A stretch of DNA of 64,000 bases, taken from the NCBI RefSeq assembly GCF_001700435.1, contig NZ_LYPC01000014.1:372001-436000 (forward strand), given 5' to 3'. This DNA is from Paenibacillus pectinilyticus. Lineage in GTDB: Bacteria; Bacillota; Bacilli; Paenibacillales; NBRC-103111. Shown in pieces: positions 1-8,878 of the stretch. Numbering within the stretch: position 1 is the stretch's first letter; each line of letters starts with the position of its first letter. A program made the translations under genes and the position numbers. The notes beneath the pieces were generated by a model. The model worked only from the letters and a program-made list of their open reading frames with translations, was not told the origin of the DNA and made no database searches.

Positions 1-1029
1 AAGATTGTAGATGCAAATCTGGATTTGAATGCATGGCGTCATTACAAGCTGATCGTGAATGTACCTAAGCAGACCTTCGATATTTATCTCGACGATGTAT
101 TGCGTGTGCAAGGAGCCCATTTTCTCGCAAACATCTCTTCCATAGATACACTCTCTATTGAACATATCGCATGGGCGCAAAGCGGAGAAACATATGTGGA
201 TGATATGAAAATAAATCAACTTCGGACGACACCTAGCTATGCGTTTAATGGTGATTTCTCACAGGGATTGACCCATTGGTCACTTGCTGGCGACCAAGCT
301 ACCTTGGAAGATGATCACGGCAGAGGGAAGCTGTCGCTCCCAGGTAACAGCGGTGATGTCAACGTAACCTTATCGAAAGCCTATTTGGCTCAAGGTCAGT
401 CATATGCACTGTCCTTCTCTGTAAGAGGCTCGTTCGAGCAATCCGTGACAGTCAGTGTCTACAGCAATGGTGAATCCGATAGCCAATTACTTCATTCCGA
501 AACGATACAAGCCGGGACTGCACCTCACCTGTCTACCCTATATTTTCAGACAAATGAGACGGATCTGAATTTGCAGAATGTGAAGCTGGTATTCACCTTC
601 CATCAAGCAAGCGCTCAGGCATGGACCGGATATCTCGATAACATCCAATTGCTGCCCTCGGACGCGGTGCTTCCGCTACTGAAGTCAGTGGAATATTTCA
701 CGATTGATACGATTCAGGCAGCAGATGTCGTTACAGCTGAGGGAACGCCGTATGCAGGTGTTCCAGTTAAACGAGTAACAGCGACGTTCATGAACGAGTC
801 TCTGGCGGGCCAGCATGCGCAATTCTTCCTTGCTGTGGTGGATGCCAGTGGAGCCTTTGTATCTAGCAGCGCATGGGAAAGTGATGTGGATGCCAATGGA
901 GAGACATCGCTCACGGCCTCATTCCTACTGCCAGGGGATGCGACCGGTTACCGTATTCAAGCCTATGTAAGAAATCCGGAACAGAAGCAAGCATATTCGC
1001 CTATCGCCGAGAGGGCGCTTGAACGATGA
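1..1029 (+). CDS. C-terminal part of a carbohydrate-binding/LamG-like protein (5' end outside window)
   Basis: The frame is open from base 1 to the TGA at 1027-1029, so the start lies upstream of the window and only about 342 residues are seen. The first ~70 residues look like the end of a concanavalin/LamG beta-sandwich (predicted strands, ending in a YVDDMKI strand typical of these lectin-like modules). Residues ~75-215 (FNGDFSQGLTHW start, GYLDNIQLLP end) match the CBM4/9-like jelly-roll pattern. The last ~110 residues are a beta-rich domain resembling one in the following GH74 protein. It probably binds polysaccharide outside the cell; the catalytic part, if any, is not in view. It ends 20 bases before the next gene, so the two are likely co-transcribed. 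The domain calls are pattern-based and the family is uncertain. Confidence 0.6.
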   Translation, partial: KIVDANLDLNAWRHYKLIVNVPKQTFDIYLDDVLRVQGAHFLANISSIDTLSIEHIAWAQSGETYVDDMKINQLRTTPSYAFNGDFSQGLTHWSLAGDQATLEDDHGRGKLSLPGNSGDVNVTLSKAYLAQGQSYALSFSVRGSFEQSVTVSVYSNGESDSQLLHSETIQAGTAPHLSTLYFQTNETDLNLQNVKLVFTFHQASAQAWTGYLDNIQLLPSDAVLPLLKSVEYFTIDTIQAADVVTAEGTPYAGVPVKRVTATFMNESLAGQHAQFFLAVVDASGAFVSSSAWESDVDANGETSLTASFLLPGDATGYRIQAYVRNPEQKQAYSPIAERALER

Positions 1030-1049
1030 CAATGAGAGGCTGTGAATAA

Positions 1050-4000
1050 ATGTTGGGGATGAAACGTTGGTTAATGAGCTTCATGGTGTGCACGCTTGCT
1101 TTACTTCCTGCTGCTGTGCTCCCAGTTTCCCATTCTGCTGTTGCCGAGCAAGCCGTCACGGGGCAACAACCATGGGAATGGCATAATGTGAATTTGCAGG
1201 GGATGGGCTGGGTCACTGGTTTAGTCACTCAGAAGACAGCACCTTACCTGATGTATGCGAAGACAGATGTCGGCGGGGCTTATCGCTATGACCGGGATAA
1301 GGACGAATGGATCCCTCTCACAGATGGATTTGGGTTAGATCAACGATATGCCTATTCGGTAGAAAGTATCAACATTGATCCAGGGCATCCGGATGATGTG
1401 TATATGGCTTCCAATGGGGCTGCGGAGGTAGGTGGGGAGATTTATAAATCCACGGATCGAGGGGCAACTTGGACCCCAACAGGGATGGCTTCGCATCACG
1501 TATACATGGGTGGCAATGATGATTTTCGTACGGAAACAGGTGAGCGGCTAGTCATTGATCCGCTGCAATCTGAGCATATGTATTTCGCTTCACGTGGAGA
1601 CGGTTTATGGGAAAAAATAGGGAGTCTAGATTGGAAACAAGTCGAAGGCGGGCTGCCAACCGTTTCTAGCTGCGTGGTCAAAGCAGGGTGTGCTGGTGCA
1701 ACCTTCGTAGCTTTCGACGCGGCTTCAGGTACTTCTCCGACAGGCGGAACGAAGATATTCTATGTCGGGGTGTATGGCACTGGTATTTATAAAACGATGG
1801 ATGGTGGACAAAGCTTTGCCCTGATGGGTTACCCAAGCGGAGGCGAAAAGAAGTTTAATCGTGCTGTCGTGAATGAAAACGGTAATCTCTTCGTCAGCGA
1901 TGGCAATACCGTGTTGCGAGCAGGTCGCTCCGATAGTTCGGCATCAAAAGTACTGGATTCGGCCAATTTCTCTAATGTGAATTTCAAAGGTATTGTCGGT
2001 ATTGATGTGAAACCAGATGAGCCTGCTACACTTTATGCACAAGCAAGTGATTCTGATGCTGGTAACGCTTGGATGTATGAGAGCGTAGATGAAGGTGCCA
2101 CATGGCAGGCTAAGCAGCAAATGAAAGTACAAGAACCGGCTTATTATCCGAGTTGGTGGTCCAACCACGAGCGGGCTGGGCTAGTTGTGGATCCGATTGA
2201 TCCGACTGTCGGATGGACGACAACAGGCTTTGGTATTTTGAAGCTAACAGGCATTAACACGAATACGCCTAAGGCCGCAGCGAATATGAAAGGTGTTGAG
2301 GAGCTGGTAGGGTATAATGCCAAGGTTCCCCCGCTTGCTGGAGGATTTGACGTACATGTTGGGGCAGCAGATTCCGCAGGCTTCTCCGTACGTGATCGGG
2401 ATACCGTGCCGGCTACGCGCCTCATGAGTCAACGGTATGACGGCCCGCCAATGTATGGCATCAATCTAACACAGATGTCAGGGTTGGATTACAGCTATCA
2501 GAAGCCGAATTACATGGCTTACACGGGCTATCATCAGTTCTCCTTATGGAACGGCGAACCGTATCATTTCTTCGGCACGACATCCGATGGTGGACGAACG
2601 TGGAACGAAACGGCTAAGAAAGCAACGCTGGACACAATTGGCGGAATGATCGCGATGTCATCAACGAATCCTGCGAATCTTGTATGGTCGCCGTATAACG
2701 GTTATCTCAAATATAGTACCGATAGCGGTCAAACTTGGCAGGATGCCAGCGGCTCCTATTCGGAAAATAACACGCATGGTCATTTGTATGAGCGATCAAG
2801 CACATGGTGGAGTGCTACGCAGAATGTTGTTTCTGACAAAGTGAATGGGCAGAAGTTCTATATGTTCACAGAACGCAATGCGCTTACAGCGGAGTTCTAT
2901 ATGAGCACGGATGGAGGCAAAACGTGGAACTTAACGTACACAGGCTTCCAAGCCAAAGAAGGGGAGGATTTCAGTTCACCGAATCCCCAGCATCTAGTGA
3001 ATTTTGCAGCACTTCCGTTTACAAATGTGAAAGTCAATCCTACCAAGGAAGGCGATGTTTTTCTAGTCTCCAAACCAGGTGATTTCCCTGATGACCGGGC
3101 TACAGTCTATCCGAAGCTGTATCGTTCCACGGACGTGAGTGTTTCACAATTTGTTGAGGTGCCGAACGTACAAGGAGCTGTGGATGTAGCCTTCGGGAAA
3201 GGGGATTTGCCGGACCAACCCTATATTTATTTATATGGCAAAGCGAATGGAGACACGGAATCTGGTGTGTATGTGTCCAAGGATAATGGAGCCACGTGGA
3301 CGTGTATCACGAATCCACAACAGACGTTTGGTCGCATTAATCAACTAGAAGCGGATATGCGCTATCCCAATCGTGTGTATATGGCGCTTTCTGGACGCGG
3401 ATTCGTGTATGGGCAGTTAGCTGACCAACCAGATGTGAACGTAACTAGTGTAACTGGTGATCAAGCGTTAGTGAACCCGATTCAAGATGCTCGTGTTTAT
3501 CATGCGGGCACGAACGTTACGATTCAAGCAGCAGCAACAGCTAAGCAAGGGGCGACAATTCGCAAAGTAGAGTTTTTCGCTGGAGATCGTAAGCTGGGCG
3601 AAGATACGACAGCTCCTTATTCCCTGACGTTGAATCAGTTGGCTGTTGGCAACTACAATATCGTAGCCAAAGCGACGGATAGCAACGGTTTGGAGCAGTT
3701 TTCCTCTCCTCAGGATTTCTATGTGCGTCAATATTCAGAGCTAGGTGAAATCACGTATAAGAATGAATTGGGCGAACGTGTGTCTGATTTACAAGCAGGC
3801 CAAACCGTTGAAGTTAACGCGTCACTAAGCAGTACATCCAAGGACGACCATGGGGTTCGTTTGATTGCAGGGCTGGAAGATCGGAGTGGCCAGTTGGTTC
3901 AGTTGGCACAGACGGAAGCCAAGCTGCAAGGCAGCGGTAAAGCCGTGTATTCCGTAAAAATCAAGCTGCCTGCGCAGATTGATGGTCTGCAGTTAAAGGT

Positions 4001-5591
4001 TTATGTTTCGGACGATGGGTATCATGGTGCGGTCACACCTGTCTCGACATTGCCTGATACAATGGCTCCTACATGGCCGGATACGGCGAAGCTCTATTAT
4101 TCAGAACGAACATCCCATAGCGTAAAGCTATATTGGCCAGATGCTGAAGATGGTTTCGGAGTGGCGAGCTATGCCGTTTATCAGGAAGGGCGTGTTGAGC
4201 CTGTTGCCGTGCTAACTGAACCAGCGCAAGCGCATCAAGTGATTATTAACGGTTTATTACCAGCTACATCGTATCATTTCAAGGTAGTGGCACAAGATGC
4301 AGCAGGCAATGCTTCTGCTCCTTTGGCGGCCGCAGATCTGACAACCAAGGCAAGTGCTTCAGGTGGGGATAGCACAGTTCCGAATCAAGGAAATCCAACA
4401 GGCAATGCTGCGAATAATTCAGGACCATCGGTTGTTGTGAAACAGAAGCCAGCGCTCTCGAATGGTCAAGCTCAGGTTGAGTTTACCTTGCAAGCGATTC
4501 AGGATTCGCTCAACAATCGCAAAGATGCACAGCTAATCCTTGAAGCGTCGCAAGTGGATGGAGCGAAAGACATCGAGGTTACATTCCCGAGTGAGTTGTT
4601 CCTTCCAGCTAACGGTCATGAGAAAGCGATTATCATTCAGACACAGTTTGCAAGCTTTACGCTGCCTACAAGCTTCTTAGGGGATAAGCTGGCGAATGGT
4701 CAGAAGATCGAACTGACGATTCGCCCATCGGATCTCACACAATGGTCTGGGCAGATAGCGAATAAAGTAGACGGTAGACCGATGGTTGATTTGAGTCTAA
4801 GGGTAAATGGCGACGACGTTAGTCACTTCCAGCTGCCGATTCAAATTGCTATTCCTTACTCGCTAAGAGCGAATGAGCATGCAAACACGGTCGTTGGGAA
4901 CTATTTGACACAAGATGGTAAAGACGAAATCATAAAGGACTCTTATTACAATGAGGCTGCTGGTCAGCTCATCATCCATGTGAATCATTTCAGCTCCTAT
5001 GCGGTCGTCGTGCCAGAGGTGACATTCGCGGATGTGAAGGATGTCCCTTGGGCGACTGAAGCGATAGATGGATTAGCCGTGCGAGGAATCATAGAAGGTA
5101 TAGGTGATCACCAGTTTGATCCTGACCGAAATGTGACACGAGCCGAGTACGTGCAAATGCTCGTACATGCACTTGATTTCAGGACAGACACGACCGTAAA
5201 ATCTTCATTCCTAGATACTCAGCCAGAGGATTGGTATTATCAGGCTGTCGCTGCCGCTGAGAAGTTAGGCATCCTGACAGGGTATGAAGATGGAAGCTTT
5301 GGTGCTAACCAAGTGGTGACGAGAGAGGACATGGCGGTCATGACAGCAAGAGCCTTACGAGTAGCCAAGTTAGAGCCTCCTATGTCCAAGGACAACGTTG
5401 AGTTCAAAGATCAGAATCAAGTGGCCGATTACGCGAAGTCAGATGTGGTATGGCTGGCAGCCGCAGGCCTCATTCATGGTATTGGGGAGAATTCATATGC
5501 CCCAAGGTACAACACAACAAGAGCACAAGCAGCAGTGCTTATGTATGAAGTATGGAAGAACAAAGTTAGAGATTCATCCGTAAGTAAATAA
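1050..5591 (+). CDS. secreted, SLH-anchored GH74 xyloglucanase-like enzyme
   Basis: This 1513-residue protein has a signal peptide (residues ~1-32). A GH74 double beta-propeller with BNR/Asp-box repeats (STDRGATW, SVDEGATW, STDSGQTW, STDGGKTW, SKDNGATW) follows, to about residue 790. GH74 enzymes cut xyloglucan or related beta-1,4-glucans. Asp73 in TDVGGAYR and Asp441 in AADSAGF sit where the two catalytic Asp residues of the family are expected. Next come an Ig-like domain (~800-895), a second beta domain (~895-1000), an FN3 domain (~1010-1100), a linker, a beta domain, and three SLH repeats (~1325-1505) that would hold the enzyme on the cell wall. The ATG at 1050 has a GAGAGG-type site 11 bases upstream; the ATG at 1059 is an alternative. 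The family is sure, the exact substrate is not. Confidence 0.9.
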   Translation: MLGMKRWLMSFMVCTLALLPAAVLPVSHSAVAEQAVTGQQPWEWHNVNLQGMGWVTGLVTQKTAPYLMYAKTDVGGAYRYDRDKDEWIPLTDGFGLDQRYAYSVESINIDPGHPDDVYMASNGAAEVGGEIYKSTDRGATWTPTGMASHHVYMGGNDDFRTETGERLVIDPLQSEHMYFASRGDGLWEKIGSLDWKQVEGGLPTVSSCVVKAGCAGATFVAFDAASGTSPTGGTKIFYVGVYGTGIYKTMDGGQSFALMGYPSGGEKKFNRAVVNENGNLFVSDGNTVLRAGRSDSSASKVLDSANFSNVNFKGIVGIDVKPDEPATLYAQASDSDAGNAWMYESVDEGATWQAKQQMKVQEPAYYPSWWSNHERAGLVVDPIDPTVGWTTTGFGILKLTGINTNTPKAAANMKGVEELVGYNAKVPPLAGGFDVHVGAADSAGFSVRDRDTVPATRLMSQRYDGPPMYGINLTQMSGLDYSYQKPNYMAYTGYHQFSLWNGEPYHFFGTTSDGGRTWNETAKKATLDTIGGMIAMSSTNPANLVWSPYNGYLKYSTDSGQTWQDASGSYSENNTHGHLYERSSTWWSATQNVVSDKVNGQKFYMFTERNALTAEFYMSTDGGKTWNLTYTGFQAKEGEDFSSPNPQHLVNFAALPFTNVKVNPTKEGDVFLVSKPGDFPDDRATVYPKLYRSTDVSVSQFVEVPNVQGAVDVAFGKGDLPDQPYIYLYGKANGDTESGVYVSKDNGATWTCITNPQQTFGRINQLEADMRYPNRVYMALSGRGFVYGQLADQPDVNVTSVTGDQALVNPIQDARVYHAGTNVTIQAAATAKQGATIRKVEFFAGDRKLGEDTTAPYSLTLNQLAVGNYNIVAKATDSNGLEQFSSPQDFYVRQYSELGEITYKNELGERVSDLQAGQTVEVNASLSSTSKDDHGVRLIAGLEDRSGQLVQLAQTEAKLQGSGKAVYSVKIKLPAQIDGLQLKVYVSDDGYHGAVTPVSTLPDTMAPTWPDTAKLYYSERTSHSVKLYWPDAEDGFGVASYAVYQEGRVEPVAVLTEPAQAHQVIINGLLPATSYHFKVVAQDAAGNASAPLAAADLTTKASASGGDSTVPNQGNPTGNAANNSGPSVVVKQKPALSNGQAQVEFTLQAIQDSLNNRKDAQLILEASQVDGAKDIEVTFPSELFLPANGHEKAIIIQTQFASFTLPTSFLGDKLANGQKIELTIRPSDLTQWSGQIANKVDGRPMVDLSLRVNGDDVSHFQLPIQIAIPYSLRANEHANTVVGNYLTQDGKDEIIKDSYYNEAAGQLIIHVNHFSSYAVVVPEVTFADVKDVPWATEAIDGLAVRGIIEGIGDHQFDPDRNVTRAEYVQMLVHALDFRTDTTVKSSFLDTQPEDWYYQAVAAAEKLGILTGYEDGSFGANQVVTREDMAVMTARALRVAKLEPPMSKDNVEFKDQNQVADYAKSDVVWLAAAGLIHGIGENSYAPRYNTTRAQAAVLMYEVWKNKVRDSSVSK

Positions 5592-5601
5592 AGGGTTAGA
5601 C

Positions 5602-5643
5602 AGACCAAGCAGATGAACCGAGTGGTTCTTATGCTTGGTCTGA
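5602..5643 (+). terminator. strong hairpin between GH74 and the GH140-like gene
   Basis: An 11-bp perfect stem (CAGACCAAGCA with TGCTTGGTCTG) encloses a second 5-bp stem (GAACC/GGTTC). No T-run follows, so it may act as a partial terminator or an mRNA-stabilising element rather than a full stop. Confidence 0.55.
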
Positions 5644-5663
5644 CATGATTTGAGGAGGATACG

Positions 5664-6983
5664 ATGGAGCGATTGGTGGTACGTCACACGAGAAGAGATT
5701 TAGCAGAAATCGGTGGAAAGCCGTTCTTCTGGATGGGGGACACGGCGTGGGAGCTATTTCAACGGTTAACGTTGGAAGAGGTGGAGTACTATTTCAGACG
5801 ACGCAGTGAGCAAGGGTTTAACGTCATTCAAGCCGTACTATTAGCTGAAATGGATGGTCTGCGTGCAGGGAATGTTTATGGCGAAATCCCCCTGCATAAT
5901 CTTGATTCGGATAGCCCGAATGAAGCCTATTTCAGACATATCGACCATGTAATTGCATTAGCTGAGCAATATGGCTTATACATGGCGATTCTTCCCTGTT
6001 GGGGGGATAAGCTCATGGAACCAGGTGTAGGTCCTCGGATCTTTGATCCCGGTTATCAGGATCAAGGCGTGGAGTCGGCCAAAGCAAAGGCTTTCCGATA
6101 TGGGAAATATGTAGGAGAGCGTTATCGCGACCGTCCCAATCTGATTTGGGTATTGGGCGGAGATCGCGATTACACGGAACAAAATGACCCGCAGAGTCAT
6201 CTAAAGGATGTTATTCGAGCGATGTCTAGCGGGCTTGCGGCTGGTGACAACCGAACGCATTTACAAACCTATCATGTGTGCAGAAGTTCTTCACTCTATT
6301 TTCCAAATGAGGATTGGCTGGATTTCAATATGACGGGCAGCTACCATTTCGCGGTGGATTTACTTGATTCCTATATGTTTACAGACAGAGATTACAAGTT
6401 GGAACCCGTTAAGCCTACATTGGACGCTGAACCGCGATATGAGAATCACCCGATCAATTGGGAGCCTGTGAACGGGGTATTTGAAGCTTACGACAGCCGC
6501 CAAGCCGCTTACTGGTCTGTGTTTGCCGGCGCTTGTGGACATACGTATGGTTGCCACGATGTGTGGCAATTTCACTCGGAGAGATTCGAAGGGGTGTGGT
6601 ATCCTACGCTTCATTGGAAAGATGCGCTTGAGCTTCCGGGAGCTTCGCAAATGGGTTGGCTTCGTTCTCTGATGGAACGCGGACAAATGGGAAGTTGGGT
6701 ACCGGATCAGGCGATATTGGTCGATCCCCTTGAAGGCGGAGATCATACCTGTGTACTTAGAGGCTCAGAGGAGACGCTCATTTATAGCCCTAAAGGGCGT
6801 GAGTTTACTATCCAATTAAACAAGCTTCCCGCACAGATTCATCATCTATGCTGGTTTGATCCAAGGCATGGAACCTACACGCCAGTGAAAGTCTGGAAAC
6901 AGGCGTATGCAGAGAAAATGACATTTCAGCCTCCAACTTCAGGCAGAGGTTGTGATTGGATACTTGTTCTAACCTATTCATAA
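5664..6983 (+). CDS. DUF4038 / apiosidase-like (GH140-type) glycoside hydrolase
   Basis: The 439-residue protein has no signal peptide and is probably cytoplasmic. The N-terminus (GGKPFFWMGDTAWELF) and the TIM-barrel that follows are typical of DUF4038, the apiosidase-like catalytic domain founded on GH140. Candidate catalytic acids lie in WVLGGDRDY (~162) and DAEPRYE (~253), and the short C-terminal beta domain matches the usual partner module. GH140 members release apiose from rhamnogalacturonan II, but DUF4038 is broad, so the substrate is open. The start is ATG 5664 with GAGGAGG upstream. It lies 72 bases after the GH74 gene, with a hairpin between them. Confidence 0.8.
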   Translation: MERLVVRHTRRDLAEIGGKPFFWMGDTAWELFQRLTLEEVEYYFRRRSEQGFNVIQAVLLAEMDGLRAGNVYGEIPLHNLDSDSPNEAYFRHIDHVIALAEQYGLYMAILPCWGDKLMEPGVGPRIFDPGYQDQGVESAKAKAFRYGKYVGERYRDRPNLIWVLGGDRDYTEQNDPQSHLKDVIRAMSSGLAAGDNRTHLQTYHVCRSSSLYFPNEDWLDFNMTGSYHFAVDLLDSYMFTDRDYKLEPVKPTLDAEPRYENHPINWEPVNGVFEAYDSRQAAYWSVFAGACGHTYGCHDVWQFHSERFEGVWYPTLHWKDALELPGASQMGWLRSLMERGQMGSWVPDQAILVDPLEGGDHTCVLRGSEETLIYSPKGREFTIQLNKLPAQIHHLCWFDPRHGTYTPVKVWKQAYAEKMTFQPPTSGRGCDWILVLTYS

Positions 6984-6986
6984 GGA

Positions 6987-7016
6987 GAAGGCGATTCCAA
7001 AATAGGAATCGCCTTC
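6987..7016. terminator. convergent terminator between GH140-like (+) and GH5 (-) genes
   Basis: A perfect 12-bp inverted repeat (GAAGGCGATTCC / GGAATCGCCTTC) with a 6-base loop sits in the 46-base gap between two genes that converge. T-runs are poor on both sides, but the position and symmetry fit a bidirectional terminator. Confidence 0.7.
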
Positions 7017-7029
7017 CGTATAAATAAGG

Positions 7030-8541
7030 CTATTGCTGAATAATTTGGATATCGTCCGCGTAAAATTCAGCGGAAGCATCGCCTTTCCATATGAACACTG
7101 TACCATCTGAGAAATCCGATGGTGTCGTGAAGGTAATTTCATTCCAAGACCAGTAGGAACCACCTGTGTACGAAAGGATCTGCTGTGTCACCGAACCAGA
7201 TAGCGTTGTATACTTAACGCCTAGATCGGCTTTGCCATATCCCCAAGCCATGAGCTTATAGGTTGTATTCGGTCTTAGGCCGATATTTTGCCCGGCACCG
7301 CCCGCTGCACCTGCACTAATCTTGATGGCTTTCGCTCCGTTCTTAACAATCGACGTGCTCACAGACGCTTGCCCCCAATTGTTCCAGAAAGACAAATTGT
7401 CTTCGAAAAAACCATTATTCATGATGGGGAAATTATGTTGGGGTACTGGCGTGCTTAGTGAGCTTCGATTATCATCCCAGATCAAGCTGCCCATCCAGGT
7501 CAGGTTGGAAGGTTTGACGCCATCCGTACGATTGATTTCGTAACCGCCACCGCTAGTTGAACCCGTGGTCAAATTGAAATTATCATCGCCCTCACTTACC
7601 CAATGCCAGGCAACTCTGCCGATATGATTCGGAATGGCTACATTAAGCACAGCCTCCATGGCTAGGGCTGTAGAAGCGTTTGATCCGCCATATTCACCAA
7701 TAATGACAGCCAAATTCTGATTATGTGCTTGTGTCATATAATTGCTCAATCGTGTTGCGCCGTTACTCCAATTATCGTAGGGATGCAGGGAGAAAATAAT
7801 ATTTGCGTATTTGTTCTTCAGATAGGCGCCTTGTGAAATAATGGCACTATCTGAATTCCCGCCTAGATAGCCGTTTGCTTGTCCCCAATTGTGTTCATCG
7901 ACAACGATAATATTTTGAGCACCAGTAGCACGAATGGCTCCAATGATGTCATCGTGGAAGTTTTTCCATTTGGTGATCGAATCGGCATTTGAATAACTAC
8001 CTAGTCCGGGTTCATTGGCAATATTAAACCAAACATAGGGATTATTTTTGTACGTATTCGCAATATTGACCCACCAATCTTTCATTTCCTGTACAGAAGG
8101 GATTCGATTTCCACTCCCATCATAGGTCACGCTGCTCTCGGCCCAAGTCCCGTAGATATCGTGGTTTTCAATCATGGAAACGACGCCTTTGGCTGTAAAT
8201 GCATTAACAATCGCATTCATATCCAAATTGTTGGCTACACCATGTTGAGCCATCCGTGGAAATGTGTTGATACGCACCGTATTGAACTGCCATACATTGG
8301 AGATTAACGTAGCATCTTGTGTTGTTTCACGCGAATAGGGCCAACGAGGACCGTTTACATTCACGCCTTTGACGATAAATTCATTACCGTTGGGATCGTT
8401 GATCGTGGTGCCATTTACTTCAAATTTGCCAGTGCCCGCTGCATGGGCTGGCGTACTTGAAATCGGCGTGAACGGTACAATCAATAGGGCAGCCATGGTC
8501 ACCAGGATCGTTTTTGCATACGCTTTCAAACCTAAGTTCAA
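7030..8541 (-). CDS. secreted GH5 endo-glycanase with C-terminal carbohydrate-binding module
   Basis: The 503-residue protein starts at a TTG (8541-8539) preceded by a strong AAAGGAGG (8557-8550) with 8-base spacing; a longer reading frame to 8571 has no such site. A signal peptide (~1-35, ending PAHAA) marks it as secreted. The GH5 TIM barrel (~38-340) shows acid/base Glu177 in NIANEPG and nucleophile Glu283 in VIIGEYGG, with His and Tyr in LHPYDNW. Residues ~380-503 form a jelly-roll CBM4/9-like domain (FWNNWGQ... FYADDIQI). The family covers cellulases, mannanases and xyloglucanases; the overall look is mannanase- or cellulase-like, but the subfamily cannot be fixed here. It converges on the GH74/GH140 genes and has its own promoter. 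Confidence 0.88.
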   Translation of the reverse strand: MNLGLKAYAKTILVTMAALLIVPFTPISSTPAHAAGTGKFEVNGTTINDPNGNEFIVKGVNVNGPRWPYSRETTQDATLISNVWQFNTVRINTFPRMAQHGVANNLDMNAIVNAFTAKGVVSMIENHDIYGTWAESSVTYDGSGNRIPSVQEMKDWWVNIANTYKNNPYVWFNIANEPGLGSYSNADSITKWKNFHDDIIGAIRATGAQNIIVVDEHNWGQANGYLGGNSDSAIISQGAYLKNKYANIIFSLHPYDNWSNGATRLSNYMTQAHNQNLAVIIGEYGGSNASTALAMEAVLNVAIPNHIGRVAWHWVSEGDDNFNLTTGSTSGGGYEINRTDGVKPSNLTWMGSLIWDDNRSSLSTPVPQHNFPIMNNGFFEDNLSFWNNWGQASVSTSIVKNGAKAIKISAGAAGGAGQNIGLRPNTTYKLMAWGYGKADLGVKYTTLSGSVTQQILSYTGGSYWSWNEITFTTPSDFSDGTVFIWKGDASAEFYADDIQIIQQ

Positions 8542-8660
8542 TTGAATTGCCTCCTTTAAAATGAAGTTCAAATACCAATAAGTTGACGGTAACAGGTACC
8601 TCCTTCCGTTGAGTTGATAACCAGCAACAGTAGATATGAAGGTTATACCTTTAAAGTAAC

Positions 8661-8689
8661 ATAATGGAAGTTATTTCGTGGTGAGACAA
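8661..8689 (-). promoter_or_regulatory. candidate promoter for the GH5 gene
   Basis: On the - strand, TTGTCT (8689-8684) and CATTAT (8666-8661) are 17 bases apart, each matching four of six consensus positions. The match is moderate and the start would lie ~115 bases upstream of the coding start. Confidence 0.35.
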
Positions 8690-8784
8690 TGTGATGTCAC
8701 TGGTAGGGGAAATGTCTACATTTGAAGTTTGGTTTTGAAGATGAGGGAATCGTGGCTTATCGCTCATAGCTGACTTCCACTCGA

Positions 8785-8843
8785 ATGTCTTACCTTCAGC
8801 AATCTGATGTCTCTCTCGGACATGCGAAGCCTCCACCTATAAT
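8785..8843 (+). promoter_or_regulatory. candidate activator-dependent promoter of the 8879 operon
   Basis: A perfect TATAAT lies at 8838-8843 without a recognisable -35. Upstream, ATGTCT occurs at 8785-8790 and 8807-8812, exactly 22 bp apart, the spacing expected for two AraC-family half sites on one face of the helix. The regulator would most simply be the YesN-type protein at 17736; that link is inference. Confidence 0.4.
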
Positions 8844-8878
8844 GGTTGTCAGATCATCTTGTGAAAAGAGGGAATACC

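Larger units (their letters stand above)
8542..8878. promoter_or_regulatory. 337-bp divergent intergenic region between GH5 and the 8879 operon
   Basis: This gap has no gene. It carries a candidate GH5 promoter on the - strand, a perfect TATAAT towards the + strand operon, several copies of ATGTCT and a long (~115 base) GH5 leader with an extra GGAAGGAGG inside it. The separate sites are listed individually. Confidence 0.5.
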
